A stretch of DNA of 55,313 bases from Bacillus sp. SKDU12 (GCF_010093085.1 NZ_MSRC01000015.1:1-55313), one strand, 5' to 3'. Shown: positions 29,505 to 38,531, numbered from the stretch's first letter. Notes: generated from the sequence alone by a model not told the origin. Numbers and translations are program-made.

Positions 29505-31103
29505 ATGGATGATTCAATAGGCGTTAAACGGCATTGGGCTTGGCAGGGGGCTTTTGTTTTAATCCTGGCAGGCATCATCTCTAAAATATTAAGCGCCGTT
29601 TACAGGGTCCCGTTTCAAAACATTGTTGGCGATGTTGGATTTTATATATATCAGCAGGTGTATCCCTTTCTAGGTATTGCCGTCATGCTGTCCACATCGG
29701 GATTTCCGGTCATTATTTCAAAACTGATGAATGATTATAGTGAAAAAAGCCATCATACCATATTAAAAATATCAGCGTTGTTCTTATCTTTGATCGGTGT
29801 TTTTTTATTTCTTTCTTTATACGTGGGTGCTGCTCCAATCGCACTTTTTATGGGGGATTCTCACCTCTCTGTGTTAATTCAAGTGACTGCGTTTGCATTT
29901 CTGCTGTTCCCGTTTATCGCGTTGCTTAGAGGCGGTTTTCAAGGGCGGCAAAATATGCTCCCGTCAGCCTTATCACAGATGACAGAGCAGCTTCTGCGTG
30001 TTGCAGTCCTCTTGGGCTTATCGCTTTGGCTCGTCAAAAAGGGAGCCTCACTTTATACTGCAGGTGCTGCAGCCGCTTCTGGGTCTCTTGCCGGGGGCTT
30101 CGCTGCGTTGATGATACTCGGGTTTTTTTGGTTCAAAGTGAAAAGAGGCAATCAAACAGACTGGAAAAATGAAAATGTCATTACAATAAAAGAATTGATG
30201 AAAAAACTGCTTCTCTATTCGGTTACCATTTGTGTAAGCAGTTTGCTGCTTTTGTTTATGCAGCTTGTTGATGCTTTGAATTTATATGCTTTGCTTTCAG
30301 ACGGTGAGGCAAGCGAAGAAGCGAAACGCCTAAAGGGGATTTATGATCGAGGACAGCCCTTGCTGCAGCTCGGTTCAGTTTTCGCGGTAAGCATTGCGAC
30401 GTCACTCGTTCCGTATATTTCTAAGGCCGTAAAAAATAATGAGCTGAAGATCATGAAAGAAAAAGTCACATCTTCTTTAAAACTATGCCTTGTATTAGGG
30501 GCGGGGGCGTCGACTGGGTTGATTTGCATTCTTGAGCCGGTCAATATCATGCTGTTCCAAAATGGCGAAGGGACAGCTGCTTTACAAGTATTCAGCTGCT
30601 CCATTTTGTTTGTATCCTTGGCAGTTACAGCAGCTGCAGTTTTGCAGGGCGCGGGATACACCATTTTTCCTGCGATAGCGGTAGGCGCCGGTGTTGTGAT
30701 GAAATGGGTGTTAAATACTCTTTTGGTTCCGCGCTATGGAATTGAAGGTGCATCGCTTGCAACAGCTGCTTCTTTTGCGGCTGTCGCCGGGCTTAACTTT
30801 TATCGGCTTTGGAAAAAGAATTGGCTCGATAAGCTGAGTGTCATTTTGGCTCCAATTATTGGATCTTCTCTTTTAATGTCAGCTGTCTTGTTTGCGTATA
30901 TGCGTCTCTGGACTTTCTTGTTTCCTGAAACAGGAAGAGGAGCGGCTGCGATTGAAAGTCTTTCCGCAGTCGCCATTGGCGGTGCTGTGTTTATTTATTG
31001 TGTGATAAAATTGGAGATATTTACAGACGAGGAGCTGGACAGTGTGCCATTTGGCAGCAAATTAAGCAAAATCATGAGAAGGGGAGAAAAAAATGGCGGG
31101 TAA
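29505..31103 (+). CDS. yabM: SpoVB/MurJ-like polysaccharide transporter YabM
   Basis: This 532-residue polytopic membrane protein of the MOP superfamily has about 12-14 hydrophobic segments. It starts with GAFVLILAGIISKILSAVYR (residues 14-33), which resembles SpoVB and related lipid-linked oligosaccharide flippases. The substrate is unknown; a sporulation or cell-wall precursor role is inferred from paralogy. The ATG at 29505 has AAGGAG seven bases upstream. A longer frame from 29349 runs through the spoVT terminator and is rejected. It overlaps yabN by 11 bases. Confidence 0.9.
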   Translation: MDDSIGVKRHWAWQGAFVLILAGIISKILSAVYRVPFQNIVGDVGFYIYQQVYPFLGIAVMLSTSGFPVIISKLMNDYSEKSHHTILKISALFLSLIGVFLFLSLYVGAAPIALFMGDSHLSVLIQVTAFAFLLFPFIALLRGGFQGRQNMLPSALSQMTEQLLRVAVLLGLSLWLVKKGASLYTAGAAAASGSLAGGFAALMILGFFWFKVKRGNQTDWKNENVITIKELMKKLLLYSVTICVSSLLLLFMQLVDALNLYALLSDGEASEEAKRLKGIYDRGQPLLQLGSVFAVSIATSLVPYISKAVKNNELKIMKEKVTSSLKLCLVLGAGASTGLICILEPVNIMLFQNGEGTAALQVFSCSILFVSLAVTAAAVLQGAGYTIFPAIAVGAGVVMKWVLNTLLVPRYGIEGASLATAASFAAVAGLNFYRLWKKNWLDKLSVILAPIIGSSLLMSAVLFAYMRLWTFLFPETGRGAAAIESLSAVAIGGAVFIYCVIKLEIFTDEELDSVPFGSKLSKIMRRGEKNGG

Positions 31104-32568
31104 TATTACAGTCGTGGGACTTGGTGCCGGAGACATGGACCAGTTGACAATCGGTATACACAAGCTGCTGACAAAAGCAGATATGTTGTACGTCAGAACA
31201 AAGGATCATCCTTTAATTCAAGAGCTTGAGAAAGAGACGAAGGCTATCCGTTTCTTTGACGATATATATGAAAAGCATGACCAGTTTGACGCCGTATATG
31301 AAGAAATTGCTGAGATTCTCTTTGAAGAGGCGCAGCATGAGGACGTGGTTTATGCTGTGCCGGGACACCCTTTTGTCGCGGAAAAAACAGTACAGCTGCT
31401 GACGGAGCGGCAGAAAGAGAAAAACATTCACGTAAAAGTTGTGGGAGGCCAAAGCTTTCTTGATGCCACATTTAATGCCTTGCAAATCGATCCGATAGAA
31501 GGTTTTCAATTTGTGGATGCCGGCACTTTGACCGTGGATGAGCTTGAGCTCAGACATCATCTGATCATTTGTCAGGTTTACGACCAAATGACCGCCTCTG
31601 AAGTCAAGCTGACGTTGATGGAGAAGCTGCCTGATGAGTATGAAGTTGTGATTGTAACTGCGGCCGGAAGCCGTGACGAGGACATCCGGACAGTGCCTTT
31701 ATTTGAGCTGGACCGCAATGTCGCCTTGAATAACTTAACAAGTGTGTATATTCCGCCGATTAAAGAAGAGAAGCTGCTTTATCACGAATTTTCCGCGTTC
31801 CGAAGCATCATTAGAGAGCTTCGCGGGCCTAATGGATGTCCGTGGGATAAAAAGCAGACACATCAATCATTAAAACAATACATGATTGAAGAATGTTACG
31901 AACTTCTCGAAGCAATTGACGAAGAAGACACAGATCATGTGATCGAAGAGCTTGGTGACGTTTTGCTTCAGGTCTTGCTTCACGCGCAAATCGGTGAAGA
32001 TGAAGGTTATTTCACAATCGATGATGTCATAAAAGGAATCAGTGAAAAAATGGTCCGAAGACATCCCCATGTGTTTAAAGATGTTAAGGTTCAGGATGAA
32101 AACGATGTTTTGACGAATTGGGAAGATATAAAAAAGACCGAAAAAAACACATCCGAAGCATCCTTGTTAGACAGCGTGCCGAAAACCCTCCCAGCTCTTT
32201 CAAAAGCTGCTAAACTGCAGAAAAAAGCCGCAAAGGTTGGTTTTGATTGGGAAGACGTCAGCGATATTTGGGAAAAGGTAAGCGAGGAAATGAAGGAGTT
32301 TTCATCTGAGATTTCTGAAGATCCTCATGGACACAATCTCAAGGCTGAGTTTGGCGACATTTTGTTCGCATTGGTTAATGTGGCCCGCTTCTATAAAATA
32401 GAACCTGAGGAAGCGCTGACCATGACCAATGACAAATTCCGGAGGCGCTTCTCATACATTGAGGAAACAGCGAAGGAAAAGGGAATCGAGCTGGCTGATA
32501 TGTCTCTTGAGGACATGGACAACCTGTGGAATGAAGCAAAAGAAACTGAGAGGAGATCATCAATATGA
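31093..32568 (+). CDS. yabN: YabN: tetrapyrrole methylase-like domain fused to MazG
   Basis: In this 491-residue fusion the N-terminal ~220 residues have the tetrapyrrole-methylase fold ([21 protein letters not shown]). The C-terminal part is a MazG nucleotide pyrophosphohydrolase with two copies of the helical module. The first carries the metal-binding [11 protein letters not shown] and EELGDVLLQ; a second, degenerate copy has [11 protein letters not shown]. Such proteins cleanse nucleotide pools, and the methylase domain's role is unknown. It overlaps yabM at the start and rqcP at the end (ATGA). Confidence 0.93.
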   Translation: MAGNITVVGLGAGDMDQLTIGIHKLLTKADMLYVRTKDHPLIQELEKETKAIRFFDDIYEKHDQFDAVYEEIAEILFEEAQHEDVVYAVPGHPFVAEKTVQLLTERQKEKNIHVKVVGGQSFLDATFNALQIDPIEGFQFVDAGTLTVDELELRHHLIICQVYDQMTASEVKLTLMEKLPDEYEVVIVTAAGSRDEDIRTVPLFELDRNVALNNLTSVYIPPIKEEKLLYHEFSAFRSIIRELRGPNGCPWDKKQTHQSLKQYMIEECYELLEAIDEEDTDHVIEELGDVLLQVLLHAQIGEDEGYFTIDDVIKGISEKMVRRHPHVFKDVKVQDENDVLTNWEDIKKTEKNTSEASLLDSVPKTLPALSKAAKLQKKAAKVGFDWEDVSDIWEKVSEEMKEFSSEISEDPHGHNLKAEFGDILFALVNVARFYKIEPEEALTMTNDKFRRRFSYIEETAKEKGIELADMSLEDMDNLWNEAKETERRSSI

Positions 32569-32825
32569 GATTAGATAAATTTTTGAAAGTATCACGGCTG
32601 ATTAAGAGACGTACACTAGCAAAAGAAGTAGCTGATCAGGGACGCATCGCTATTAACGGTAACCAGGCAAAAGCAAGCTCTGACGTAAAACCGGGTGATG
32701 AATTAACGGTCCGTTTCGGCCAAAAGCTTGTAACGGTTCAAGTAAATGAGTTGAAAGACACGACAAAAAAAGAAGAAGCAGCAAATATGTATACAATCCT
32801 AAAAGAAGAGAAACTCGGCGAATAG
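32565..32825 (+). CDS. rqcP: Ribosome quality control protein RqcP (YabO), S4 domain
   Basis: This 86-residue Hsp15-like protein has an S4 RNA-binding domain ([20 protein letters not shown], residues 1-20, then GRIAING). RqcP acts with RqcH to add poly-alanine tails to nascent chains on split 50S subunits. The start codon overlaps the yabN stop. Close linkage with yabM and yabN suggests one mRNA. A sporulation promoter for yabP follows. Confidence 0.95.
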   Translation: MRLDKFLKVSRLIKRRTLAKEVADQGRIAINGNQAKASSDVKPGDELTVRFGQKLVTVQVNELKDTTKKEEAANMYTILKEEKLGE

Positions 32826-32830
32826 GCTTG

Positions 32831-32859
32831 TTCTAAAAAAATCCCCCGCCTCATACAAT
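32831..32859 (+). promoter_or_regulatory. Candidate sigma-E promoter of yabP-yabQ
   Basis: CATACAAT (32852-32859) is an exact sigma-E -10 element (CATACAnT). The -35 region TTCTAAA (32831-32837) with a 14-base spacer is weak. yabP and yabQ are known mother-cell genes. Confidence 0.65.
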
Positions 32860-32903
32860 GCAGTAATAATGCTAAAAGTATCGAGGATATGGGGGCTGAA
32901 TAG

Positions 32904-33206
32904 ATGAATTCAAACTATGATCAAAAAGGTTCTTCGTCTGTTCCGGAACAGCATGATGTGACAATGAAAGGCCGGAAGCATTTAGATATTTCTGGAGTGA
33001 AGCATGTGGAGAGCTTTGATAATGAAGAATTCCTGCTCGAAACGGTGATGGGAATGCTCTCAGTCAGAGGCCAAAATCTTCAGATGAAAAATCTAGATGT
33101 AGAAAAAGGGCATGTTTCTATTAAAGGCAGGGTATTTGATTTAGTGTACTTAGACGAACAACAAGGGGATAAAGCTAAAGGGTTTTTTAGCAAGTTGTTT
33201 AAATGA
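32904..33206 (+). CDS. yabP: Spore cortex protein YabP
   Basis: This 100-residue protein of the YabP/YqfC family has a small beta-rich domain (KHLDISGVKHVESFDNEEFL, residues 25-44) and a C-terminal segment. It is mother-cell-specific and needed for normal spore formation. The ATG follows GAGGAT and GGGGG upstream. It overlaps yabQ by four bases, so translation is coupled. Confidence 0.93.
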   Translation: MNSNYDQKGSSSVPEQHDVTMKGRKHLDISGVKHVESFDNEEFLLETVMGMLSVRGQNLQMKNLDVEKGHVSIKGRVFDLVYLDEQQGDKAKGFFSKLFK

Positions 33207-33838
33207 CGCTGACGACACAATTCTATACAATGCTGGCGATGTCCGGTATGGGCCTCTGGCTTGGGGCATCGCTGGATACATACCGGCTCTTTGTCATTCG
33301 TGCCAAGACAGCCAGATGGCTATTATTCATTCATGATATTCTTTTCTGGATTGTGCAGGGGCTGCTTTTCTTTTATGTCTTGCTTCATGTAAATGAGGGA
33401 GAATTTAGGCTGTATATCTTTTTGGCAGTTCTGCTGGGCGTTGCGACGTATCAGAGTCTTTGCAAACGAATCTATATAAAAATACTTAAATTCGTCATTT
33501 ACCTTGCTGTTTCTGTTTATCAATTCTTTAAAAAACTCATTCAGCACGTGTTATTTCGTCCTATTGTGTGGACATGCGGAGTGATCATGTGGCTGACGTT
33601 ATTTGTATTAAAGAAAACAAACCGCCTAATCGTTTTTCTCCTGTTGTGTCTATATAAAATAGCCAAGATTCTGTGTTTTCCAATTCTGTTTATCGTAAAA
33701 CAGTGTCTGAAACTTCTTCCTGTGAGATTGCGTCTAATATTCAGACGTTATTTTGAAAAAGGTGCAGGATTTCTCAAAAAGAAGAAGAAAGTATTGGTAA
33801 CCATAAGAACGACCATTACACGTTTTTTGAAGAGATGA
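33203..33838 (+). CDS. yabQ: Spore cortex membrane protein YabQ
   Basis: The 211-residue protein has an N-terminal group of hydrophobic helices (roughly residues 8-25, 38-60, 68-86), two more near 115-155, and a very basic C-terminus. YabQ is required for cortex synthesis and localises to the membrane around the forespore. It starts in the yabP stop. Four bases of its end overlap an in-frame possibility for divIC, whose TTG start is a little further on. Confidence 0.93.
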   Translation: MTLTTQFYTMLAMSGMGLWLGASLDTYRLFVIRAKTARWLLFIHDILFWIVQGLLFFYVLLHVNEGEFRLYIFLAVLLGVATYQSLCKRIYIKILKFVIYLAVSVYQFFKKLIQHVLFRPIVWTCGVIMWLTLFVLKKTNRLIVFLLLCLYKIAKILCFPILFIVKQCLKLLPVRLRLIFRRYFEKGAGFLKKKKKVLVTIRTTITRFLKR

Positions 33839-33855
33839 AAGGAGGACCGTCTAGT

Positions 33856-34233
33856 TTGAATTTTTCCAGAGAACGAACGATAACTGAAATACAAAACGAC
33901 TATAAAGAACAAGTAGAGCGGCAGAATCAGCTGAAGAAAAGAAGACGAAAAGGGCTGTACAGACGGTTGACCGTATTCGGCGCTCTAGTATTCCTGACGG
34001 CAATTGTGCTCGCAAGCTCTGTATGGTCCCAAACATCTTCCCTTAGCGCAAAAGAAGAAAAGAAAGAAAAGCTTGAAAAAGAGCTGAAAAATGTAAAGAC
34101 AAAACAAATAGATTTAAAAGAAGAAATATCCAAATTGAAAGATGAAGATTACGTCACAGAGCTTGCCAGAAGAGACTTATTCATGTCTGGAGATGGGGAA
34201 ATTATCTTCAATGTGGAGAAGAAGAGCAAGTAG
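33856..34233 (+). CDS. divIC: Cell division protein DivIC (FtsB-like)
   Basis: DivIC is a 125-residue bitopic protein of the divisome. It has a basic cytoplasmic N-terminus, one transmembrane segment (about residues 39-60) and an extracellular leucine-zipper coiled coil (about 68-100), which pairs with FtsL. The TTG at 33856 follows AAAGGAGGA at a spacing of ten. The ATG at 33835 precedes this ribosome binding site. It lies downstream of yabQ without a visible separate promoter, mixing an essential division gene with sporulation genes. Confidence 0.95.
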   Translation: MNFSRERTITEIQNDYKEQVERQNQLKKRRRKGLYRRLTVFGALVFLTAIVLASSVWSQTSSLSAKEEKKEKLEKELKNVKTKQIDLKEEISKLKDEDYVTELARRDLFMSGDGEIIFNVEKKSK

Positions 34234-34238
34234 CCTTG

Positions 34239-34268
34239 TTGACACTTAAATTTTTATTTAGGTATAAT
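34239..34268 (+). promoter_or_regulatory. Strong sigma-A promoter of yabR
   Basis: TTGACA (34239-34244), 18 bases and TATAAT (34263-34268). Both hexamers are perfect. Confidence 0.88.
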
Positions 34269-34313
34269 TAAGCAAACGATCTTTTTATAAGCCTAAGGAG
34301 GAGCACTTTTTTT

Positions 34314-34700
34314 ATGTCGATTGAAGTTGGCAGCAAGTTGCAAGGGAAAATTACAGGTATTACAAATTTTGGAGCATTTGTTGAATTGCCTGGAGGCTCA
34401 ACCGGTCTCGTTCACATCAGTGAGGTAGCTGATAACTATGTCAAAGACATTAACGATCACTTAAAAGTCGGCGACCAAGTTGAAGTGAAAGTCATCAACG
34501 TTGAAAAAGACGGGAAAATTGGTTTATCAATTAAAAAAGCTAAAGACCGTCCGCAAGCCAGACCTAGAAATGATTTCCGTCCGAAAGAATCTTTTGAACA
34601 GAAAATGAATAAGTTTTTAAAAGACAGCGAAGATCGCTTGTCATCTTTAAAACGCAATACGGAATCAAAACGTGGAGGGCGCGGAGCAAGAAGAGGATAA
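34314..34700 (+). CDS. yabR: S1-domain RNA-binding protein YabR
   Basis: The 128-residue protein has one S1 RNA-binding domain (VGSKLQGKITGITNFGAFVE, residues 5-24, through about 75). A basic Arg/Lys-rich tail ends in RRG. It is related to general stress protein 13 and polynucleotide phosphorylase S1 domains; the exact target is unknown. AAGGAGGAG lies ten bases before the ATG. It has its own strong promoter and a terminator. Confidence 0.92.
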   Translation: MSIEVGSKLQGKITGITNFGAFVELPGGSTGLVHISEVADNYVKDINDHLKVGDQVEVKVINVEKDGKIGLSIKKAKDRPQARPRNDFRPKESFEQKMNKFLKDSEDRLSSLKRNTESKRGGRGARRG

Positions 34701-34724
34701 CTTGCTGCTTTCTATAAATAAATG

Positions 34725-34757
34725 AAGCATCCGCTCATCCCGACGGGTGCTTTTTTT
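34725..34757 (+). terminator. Terminator of yabR
   Basis: AAGCATCCG (34725-34733) and CGGGTGCTT with one G-U pair, followed by seven T. Confidence 0.88.
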
Positions 34758-34808
34758 ATTATCCTCACCCAGTTAAAAAATCAGAATATTATAACATTTA
34801 AGTTTCTG

Positions 34809-34837
34809 TTGACGAAAGGGACAAACCTTTGTATTAT
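34809..34837 (+). promoter_or_regulatory. Promoter of the tRNA pair
   Basis: TTGACG (34809-34814), 17 bases and TATTAT (34832-34837), about 30 bases before tRNA-Met. Confidence 0.82.
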
Positions 34838-34868
34838 ATATCTTGTGCTTAAAAGCACCAAACATTAT

Positions 34869-34945
34869 GGCGGTGTAGCTCAGCTGGCTAGAGCGTACGG
34901 TTCATACCCGTGAGGTCGGGGGTTCGATCCCCTCCGCCGCTACCA
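34869..34945 (+). tRNA. tRNA-Met (anticodon CAT)
   Basis: This 77-base gene folds as a cloverleaf. Its acceptor arms are GGCGGTG and CGCCGCT (with G-U pairs), the anticodon loop is GTTCATACC with CAT, the T loop GGTTCGATCC, and the 3' CCA is encoded. The acceptor begins with a fully paired first position (G-U), unlike the unpaired end of an initiator, so it is probably the elongator. Confidence 0.95.
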
Positions 34946-34954
34946 TATTTGTTT

Positions 34955-35026
34955 GGCCCGTTGGTCAAGCGGTTAAGACACCGCCCTTTCACGGCGGTAA
35001 CACGGGTTCGAATCCCGTACGGGTCA
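34955..35026 (+). tRNA. tRNA-Glu (anticodon TTC)
   Basis: This 72-base cloverleaf has acceptor arms GGCCCGT and ACGGGTC, anticodon TTC in CCTTTCACG, and T loop GGTTCGAATCC. The discriminator A is followed by TCT rather than CCA, so the CCA end must be added after processing. It lies nine bases after tRNA-Met on the same transcript. Confidence 0.95.
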
Positions 35027-35031
35027 TCTAG

Positions 35032-35066
35032 AAAAAATCGGTTTCTCTTGCAGAAACCGATTTTTT
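35032..35066 (+). terminator. Terminator of the tRNA operon
   Basis: AAAAAATCGGTTTCT (35032-35046) pairs perfectly with AGAAACCGATTTTTT (35052-35066). Confidence 0.95.
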
Positions 35067-35122
35067 CATTTTTAGACAGTATTCCAGAAATTCTTTTGAT
35101 AAATGAATATCTAGGCAGAAAC

Positions 35123-35188
35123 CGTCGAAGATTTCTTTAGTATTGTTACCTTCTTTTGACAAAATCCTATCTGTACTTTCGCTATAAT
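35123..35188 (+). promoter_or_regulatory. Spo0A-activated promoter of spoIIE
   Basis: TTGACA (35156-35161) and TATAAT (35183-35188) are separated by 21 bases instead of 17, the known peculiarity of Spo0A-P-activated sigma-A promoters such as spoIIE. A Spo0A-box-like CGTCGAA lies at 35123-35129, and TTGACAAA over the -35 also resembles a box. Confidence 0.88.
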
Positions 35189-35225
35189 GACAGGCAACGA
35201 ATATAACAGGTAGGAGATGAGAGGA

Positions 35226-37709
35226 ATGGAAAAAGCAGAAAGAAGAGTGAACGGGCCAATGGCGGGACAAGCTTTGGAAAAACTCCAATCGTTTTTCAAC
35301 AGGAGCGCGAAGCTGGTGACTCAATATTCGCATTCGCTGTTTTTCTATAAAGGGTTCATTTATGTTGTCATCGGTTTTTTGCTTGGACGGGCATTCATAC
35401 TATCCGAGGTGCTTCCTTTTGCGCTGCCTTTCTTTGGCGCGATGCTTCTAATCAGAAGAGATAAGGCGCTTTATGCAGTGCTGGCTGTGCTTACAGGTGC
35501 ACTTACTATTTCTCCTAAACACTCATTGCTCATATTAGCGGCATTGTTGGCATTCTTCATATTTTCCAAAGTAGCCGCCTTCATCACCGACGATCGCGTG
35601 AAGGCACTTCCGATTGTCGTATTCTTCTCCATGACAGCAGCAAGAGCTGGGTTTGTTTACGCTCAAAATGGCGCGTTTACTACATATGACTATGTGATGG
35701 CTGTCGTTGAAGCTGGATTATCCTTTATTTTAACGCTTATTTTTCTTCAGAGTCTTCCGATTTTCACTGTCAAAAAGGTAAAACAGTCATTAAAAATAGA
35801 AGAAATCATTTGCTTTATGATCCTTATTGCTTCCGTTTTGACAGGGCTTGCCGGCTTGTCCTACCAAGGAATGCAGGCAGAACACATACTGGCGCGTTAT
35901 GTTGTATTGAGTTTTTCCTTTATTGGCGGAGCGAGCATTGGCTGTACGGTTGGTGTCGTGACTGGTCTAATTCTTGGTTTGGCAAATATCGGAAACCTCT
36001 ATCAAATGAGCCTCCTTGCTTTCTCCGGTTTATTAGGCGGATTGCTGAAGGAAGGGAAAAAAGCGGGCGCGGCAATCGGGCTGATCGTTGGATCACTTCT
36101 TATTTCCTTATATGGTGAAGGCTCTGCCGGTTTGATGACCACACTTTATGAGTCATTAATCGCAGTCGGCCTGTTTTTGCTTACACCTCAATCAATCACA
36201 AAAAAAGTGGCGAGATATATCCCGGGAACTGTGGAACATCTTCAAGAGCAGCAGCAATATGCTAGAAAAATCAGAGACGTTACTGCTCAAAAGGTAGATC
36301 AGTTCTCCAATGTATTCCACGCGTTGTCTGAAAGCTTTGCAACCTTTTATCAAGCATCAGACGAACAGACAGGTGATAGTGAAGTTGATTTGTTTTTAAG
36401 CAAGATCACGGAGCACTCCTGTCAGACGTGCTACAAGAAAAACAAGTGCTGGGTACAGAACTTTGATAAAACATATGACTTAATGAAACAAGTTATGCTT
36501 GAAACAGAAGAAAAAGGATATGCATCAAACCGAAGGCTGAAAAAAGAGTTTCATCAGCATTGCTCTAAATCAAAGCAGGTTGAAGAGCTGATTGAGGATG
36601 AACTCGCGCATCACCATGCCCATTTGACGCTTAAGAAAAAAGTGCAGGACAGCAGGCGTCTGGTAGCTGAACAGCTTTTAGGTGTTTCTGAGGTCATGGC
36701 AGACTTTTCTCGGGAAATAAAAAGAGAGCGTGAACAGCACTTTCTTCAAGAAGAACAAATCATAGAGGCGCTTCAGCATTTTGGAATCGAGATTCAGCAC
36801 GTGGAGATCTATAGTCTTGAACAAGGAAATATCGATATCGAAATGACCATACCATTTAGCGGACATGGAGAAAGTGAAAAAATCATTGCGCCTATGCTTT
36901 CTGATATTTTGGAGGAGCAAATTCTTGTGAAAGCCGAACAGCACTCTCCGCATCCGAATGGATACAGTCATGTCGCTTTTGGATCAACAAAATCATACAG
37001 GGTATCTACAGGTGCGGCCCACGCTGCGAAGGGCGGCGGCCTTGTCTCCGGCGACAGCTACAGCATGATGGAGCTAGGAGCCAGAAAATATGCAGCGGCA
37101 ATCAGTGACGGAATGGGTAATGGCGCAAGAGCGCATTTTGAAAGCAATGAAACGATCAAGCTTCTTGAAAAAATCCTTGAATCCGGCATTGATGAAAAAA
37201 TAGCTATTAAAACGATCAACAGCATACTGTCCTTGAGGACAACTGACGAGATATATTCCACACTTGACCTATCTATTATCGATCTTCAAGATGCCAGCTG
37301 TAAATTTTTGAAGGTCGGATCGACGCCAAGCTTTATCAAGCGGGGCGATCAGATAATGAAAGTTCAGGCGAGCAATCTGCCGATCGGTATTATTAATGAG
37401 TTTGATGTGGAGGTTGTGAGCGAGCAGCTGAAAGCGGGCGATCTTTTGATTATGATGAGTGACGGCATTTTTGAGGGTCCTAAGCATGTAGAAAATCATG
37501 ATTTATGGATGAAACGCAAAATGAAAGGGTTAAAAACAAATGACCCGCAGGAGATTGCTGATTTGCTCATGGAGGAAGTCATTCGCACAAGATCGGGCCA
37601 AATTGAGGATGATATGACAGTGGTTGCCGTCCGGATTGACCATAATACACCAAAGTGGGCATCCATTCCTGTTCCAGCCATCTTTCAAAACAAACAAGAA
37701 ATTTCATAA
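35226..37709 (+). CDS. spoIIE: Stage II sporulation phosphatase SpoIIE
   Basis: SpoIIE dephosphorylates SpoIIAA to release sigma-F in the forespore, and it interacts with FtsZ during polar division. The 827-residue protein has about ten transmembrane segments (residues 45-325), a central oligomerisation region with a Cys cluster (near 395-410), and a C-terminal PP2C phosphatase domain. Metal-site motifs are SDGMGNGARA, MMSDGIFEG and DDMTVVA. The ATG at 35226 is nine bases after AGGAG. The first in-frame ATG at 35217 lies within this ribosome binding site. Confidence 0.98.
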   Translation: MEKAERRVNGPMAGQALEKLQSFFNRSAKLVTQYSHSLFFYKGFIYVVIGFLLGRAFILSEVLPFALPFFGAMLLIRRDKALYAVLAVLTGALTISPKHSLLILAALLAFFIFSKVAAFITDDRVKALPIVVFFSMTAARAGFVYAQNGAFTTYDYVMAVVEAGLSFILTLIFLQSLPIFTVKKVKQSLKIEEIICFMILIASVLTGLAGLSYQGMQAEHILARYVVLSFSFIGGASIGCTVGVVTGLILGLANIGNLYQMSLLAFSGLLGGLLKEGKKAGAAIGLIVGSLLISLYGEGSAGLMTTLYESLIAVGLFLLTPQSITKKVARYIPGTVEHLQEQQQYARKIRDVTAQKVDQFSNVFHALSESFATFYQASDEQTGDSEVDLFLSKITEHSCQTCYKKNKCWVQNFDKTYDLMKQVMLETEEKGYASNRRLKKEFHQHCSKSKQVEELIEDELAHHHAHLTLKKKVQDSRRLVAEQLLGVSEVMADFSREIKREREQHFLQEEQIIEALQHFGIEIQHVEIYSLEQGNIDIEMTIPFSGHGESEKIIAPMLSDILEEQILVKAEQHSPHPNGYSHVAFGSTKSYRVSTGAAHAAKGGGLVSGDSYSMMELGARKYAAAISDGMGNGARAHFESNETIKLLEKILESGIDEKIAIKTINSILSLRTTDEIYSTLDLSIIDLQDASCKFLKVGSTPSFIKRGDQIMKVQASNLPIGIINEFDVEVVSEQLKAGDLLIMMSDGIFEGPKHVENHDLWMKRKMKGLKTNDPQEIADLLMEEVIRTRSGQIEDDMTVVAVRIDHNTPKWASIPVPAIFQNKQEIS

Positions 37710-37761
37710 CGCATTCGTATAAATCAAATTCCTTCTGGCGAAGATGGGAATATATGAATCT

Positions 37762-37779
37762 GAGAATCCTCGTATTCTC
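37762..37779 (+). other. Hairpin abutting the yabS ribosome binding site
   Basis: GAGAAT (37762-37767) and ATTCTC (37774-37779) with a six-base loop end one base before AGGAGG. There is no T-run. It may affect mRNA 5' stability or access to the ribosome binding site. Confidence 0.4.
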
Positions 37780-37793
37780 CAGGAGGAATGAAT

Positions 37794-38531
37794 GTGAATA
37801 ACGGACATTTAAATCAAATTTTACTGATAACGGATGGCTGCTCGAACCATGGGGAAGACCCTCTTGCAATGGCTGCTTTTGCTAAAGAGCAGGGGATTAC
37901 GGTAAATGTCATAGGGATAATGGAAGAAAACCAAATTGACTCTGAAGCAATCAAGGAAGTCGAAGGGATTGCCCTGGCAGGAGGCGGCGTGCATCAGGTC
38001 GTGTATGCATCTCAGCTCTCGCAAACCGTTCAAATGGTAACAAAAAAAGCGATGACGCAAACCTTGCAAGGTGTAGTCAATCAAGAACTGAAACAAATTC
38101 TTGGAAAGAATGTGGAAATGGAAGAGCTTTCTCCAGAAAAACGCGGTGAAGTCATGGAAGTGGTAGATGAGCTTGGAGAAACGGTGCATCTTCAGGTTTT
38201 AGTTCTTGTTGATACAAGTGCAAGTATGGCGCCTAAGCTTCCTACAGTAAAAGAGGCACTGATTGATTTGTCTGTCAGTCTCAATTCCCGAATCGGGAAT
38301 AACGAATTTGCGATGTGTATATTTCCCGGGAAAAAACAAGAAGTTGAACTTGTGCTGAACTGGACACCGAAGCTGCAATCTCTTTCCACACTCTTTGCAA
38401 AGCTTTCGACAGGCGGCATCACACCAACAGGTCCGGCGATACGTGAAGCGACAATGCAATTTGAAAAAATTCGCTCAAGAAGGAGCATGCTGGCAGATGA
38501 TGAACGAAGCTTTGACGAGTTTGGCATATAG
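37794..38531 (+). CDS. yabS: von Willebrand A-like protein YabS
   Basis: This 245-residue cytoplasmic protein has metal-ion-dependent adhesion site motifs in an unusual order. ILLITDGCSN (Asp14) is at the N-terminus, DTSAS at residues 140-144, and GGITPTG (Thr210) near the C-terminus. In ordinary von Willebrand A domains DxSxS comes first, so the fold looks circularly permuted. The GTG at 37794 is chosen because AGGAGG (37781-37786) is seven bases upstream; the ATG at 37788 is too close to it. It overlaps yabT by 35 bases. The function is unknown, and a link with the kinase YabT is likely. Confidence 0.88.
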   Translation: MNNGHLNQILLITDGCSNHGEDPLAMAAFAKEQGITVNVIGIMEENQIDSEAIKEVEGIALAGGGVHQVVYASQLSQTVQMVTKKAMTQTLQGVVNQELKQILGKNVEMEELSPEKRGEVMEVVDELGETVHLQVLVLVDTSASMAPKLPTVKEALIDLSVSLNSRIGNNEFAMCIFPGKKQEVELVLNWTPKLQSLSTLFAKLSTGGITPTGPAIREATMQFEKIRSRRSMLADDERSFDEFGI

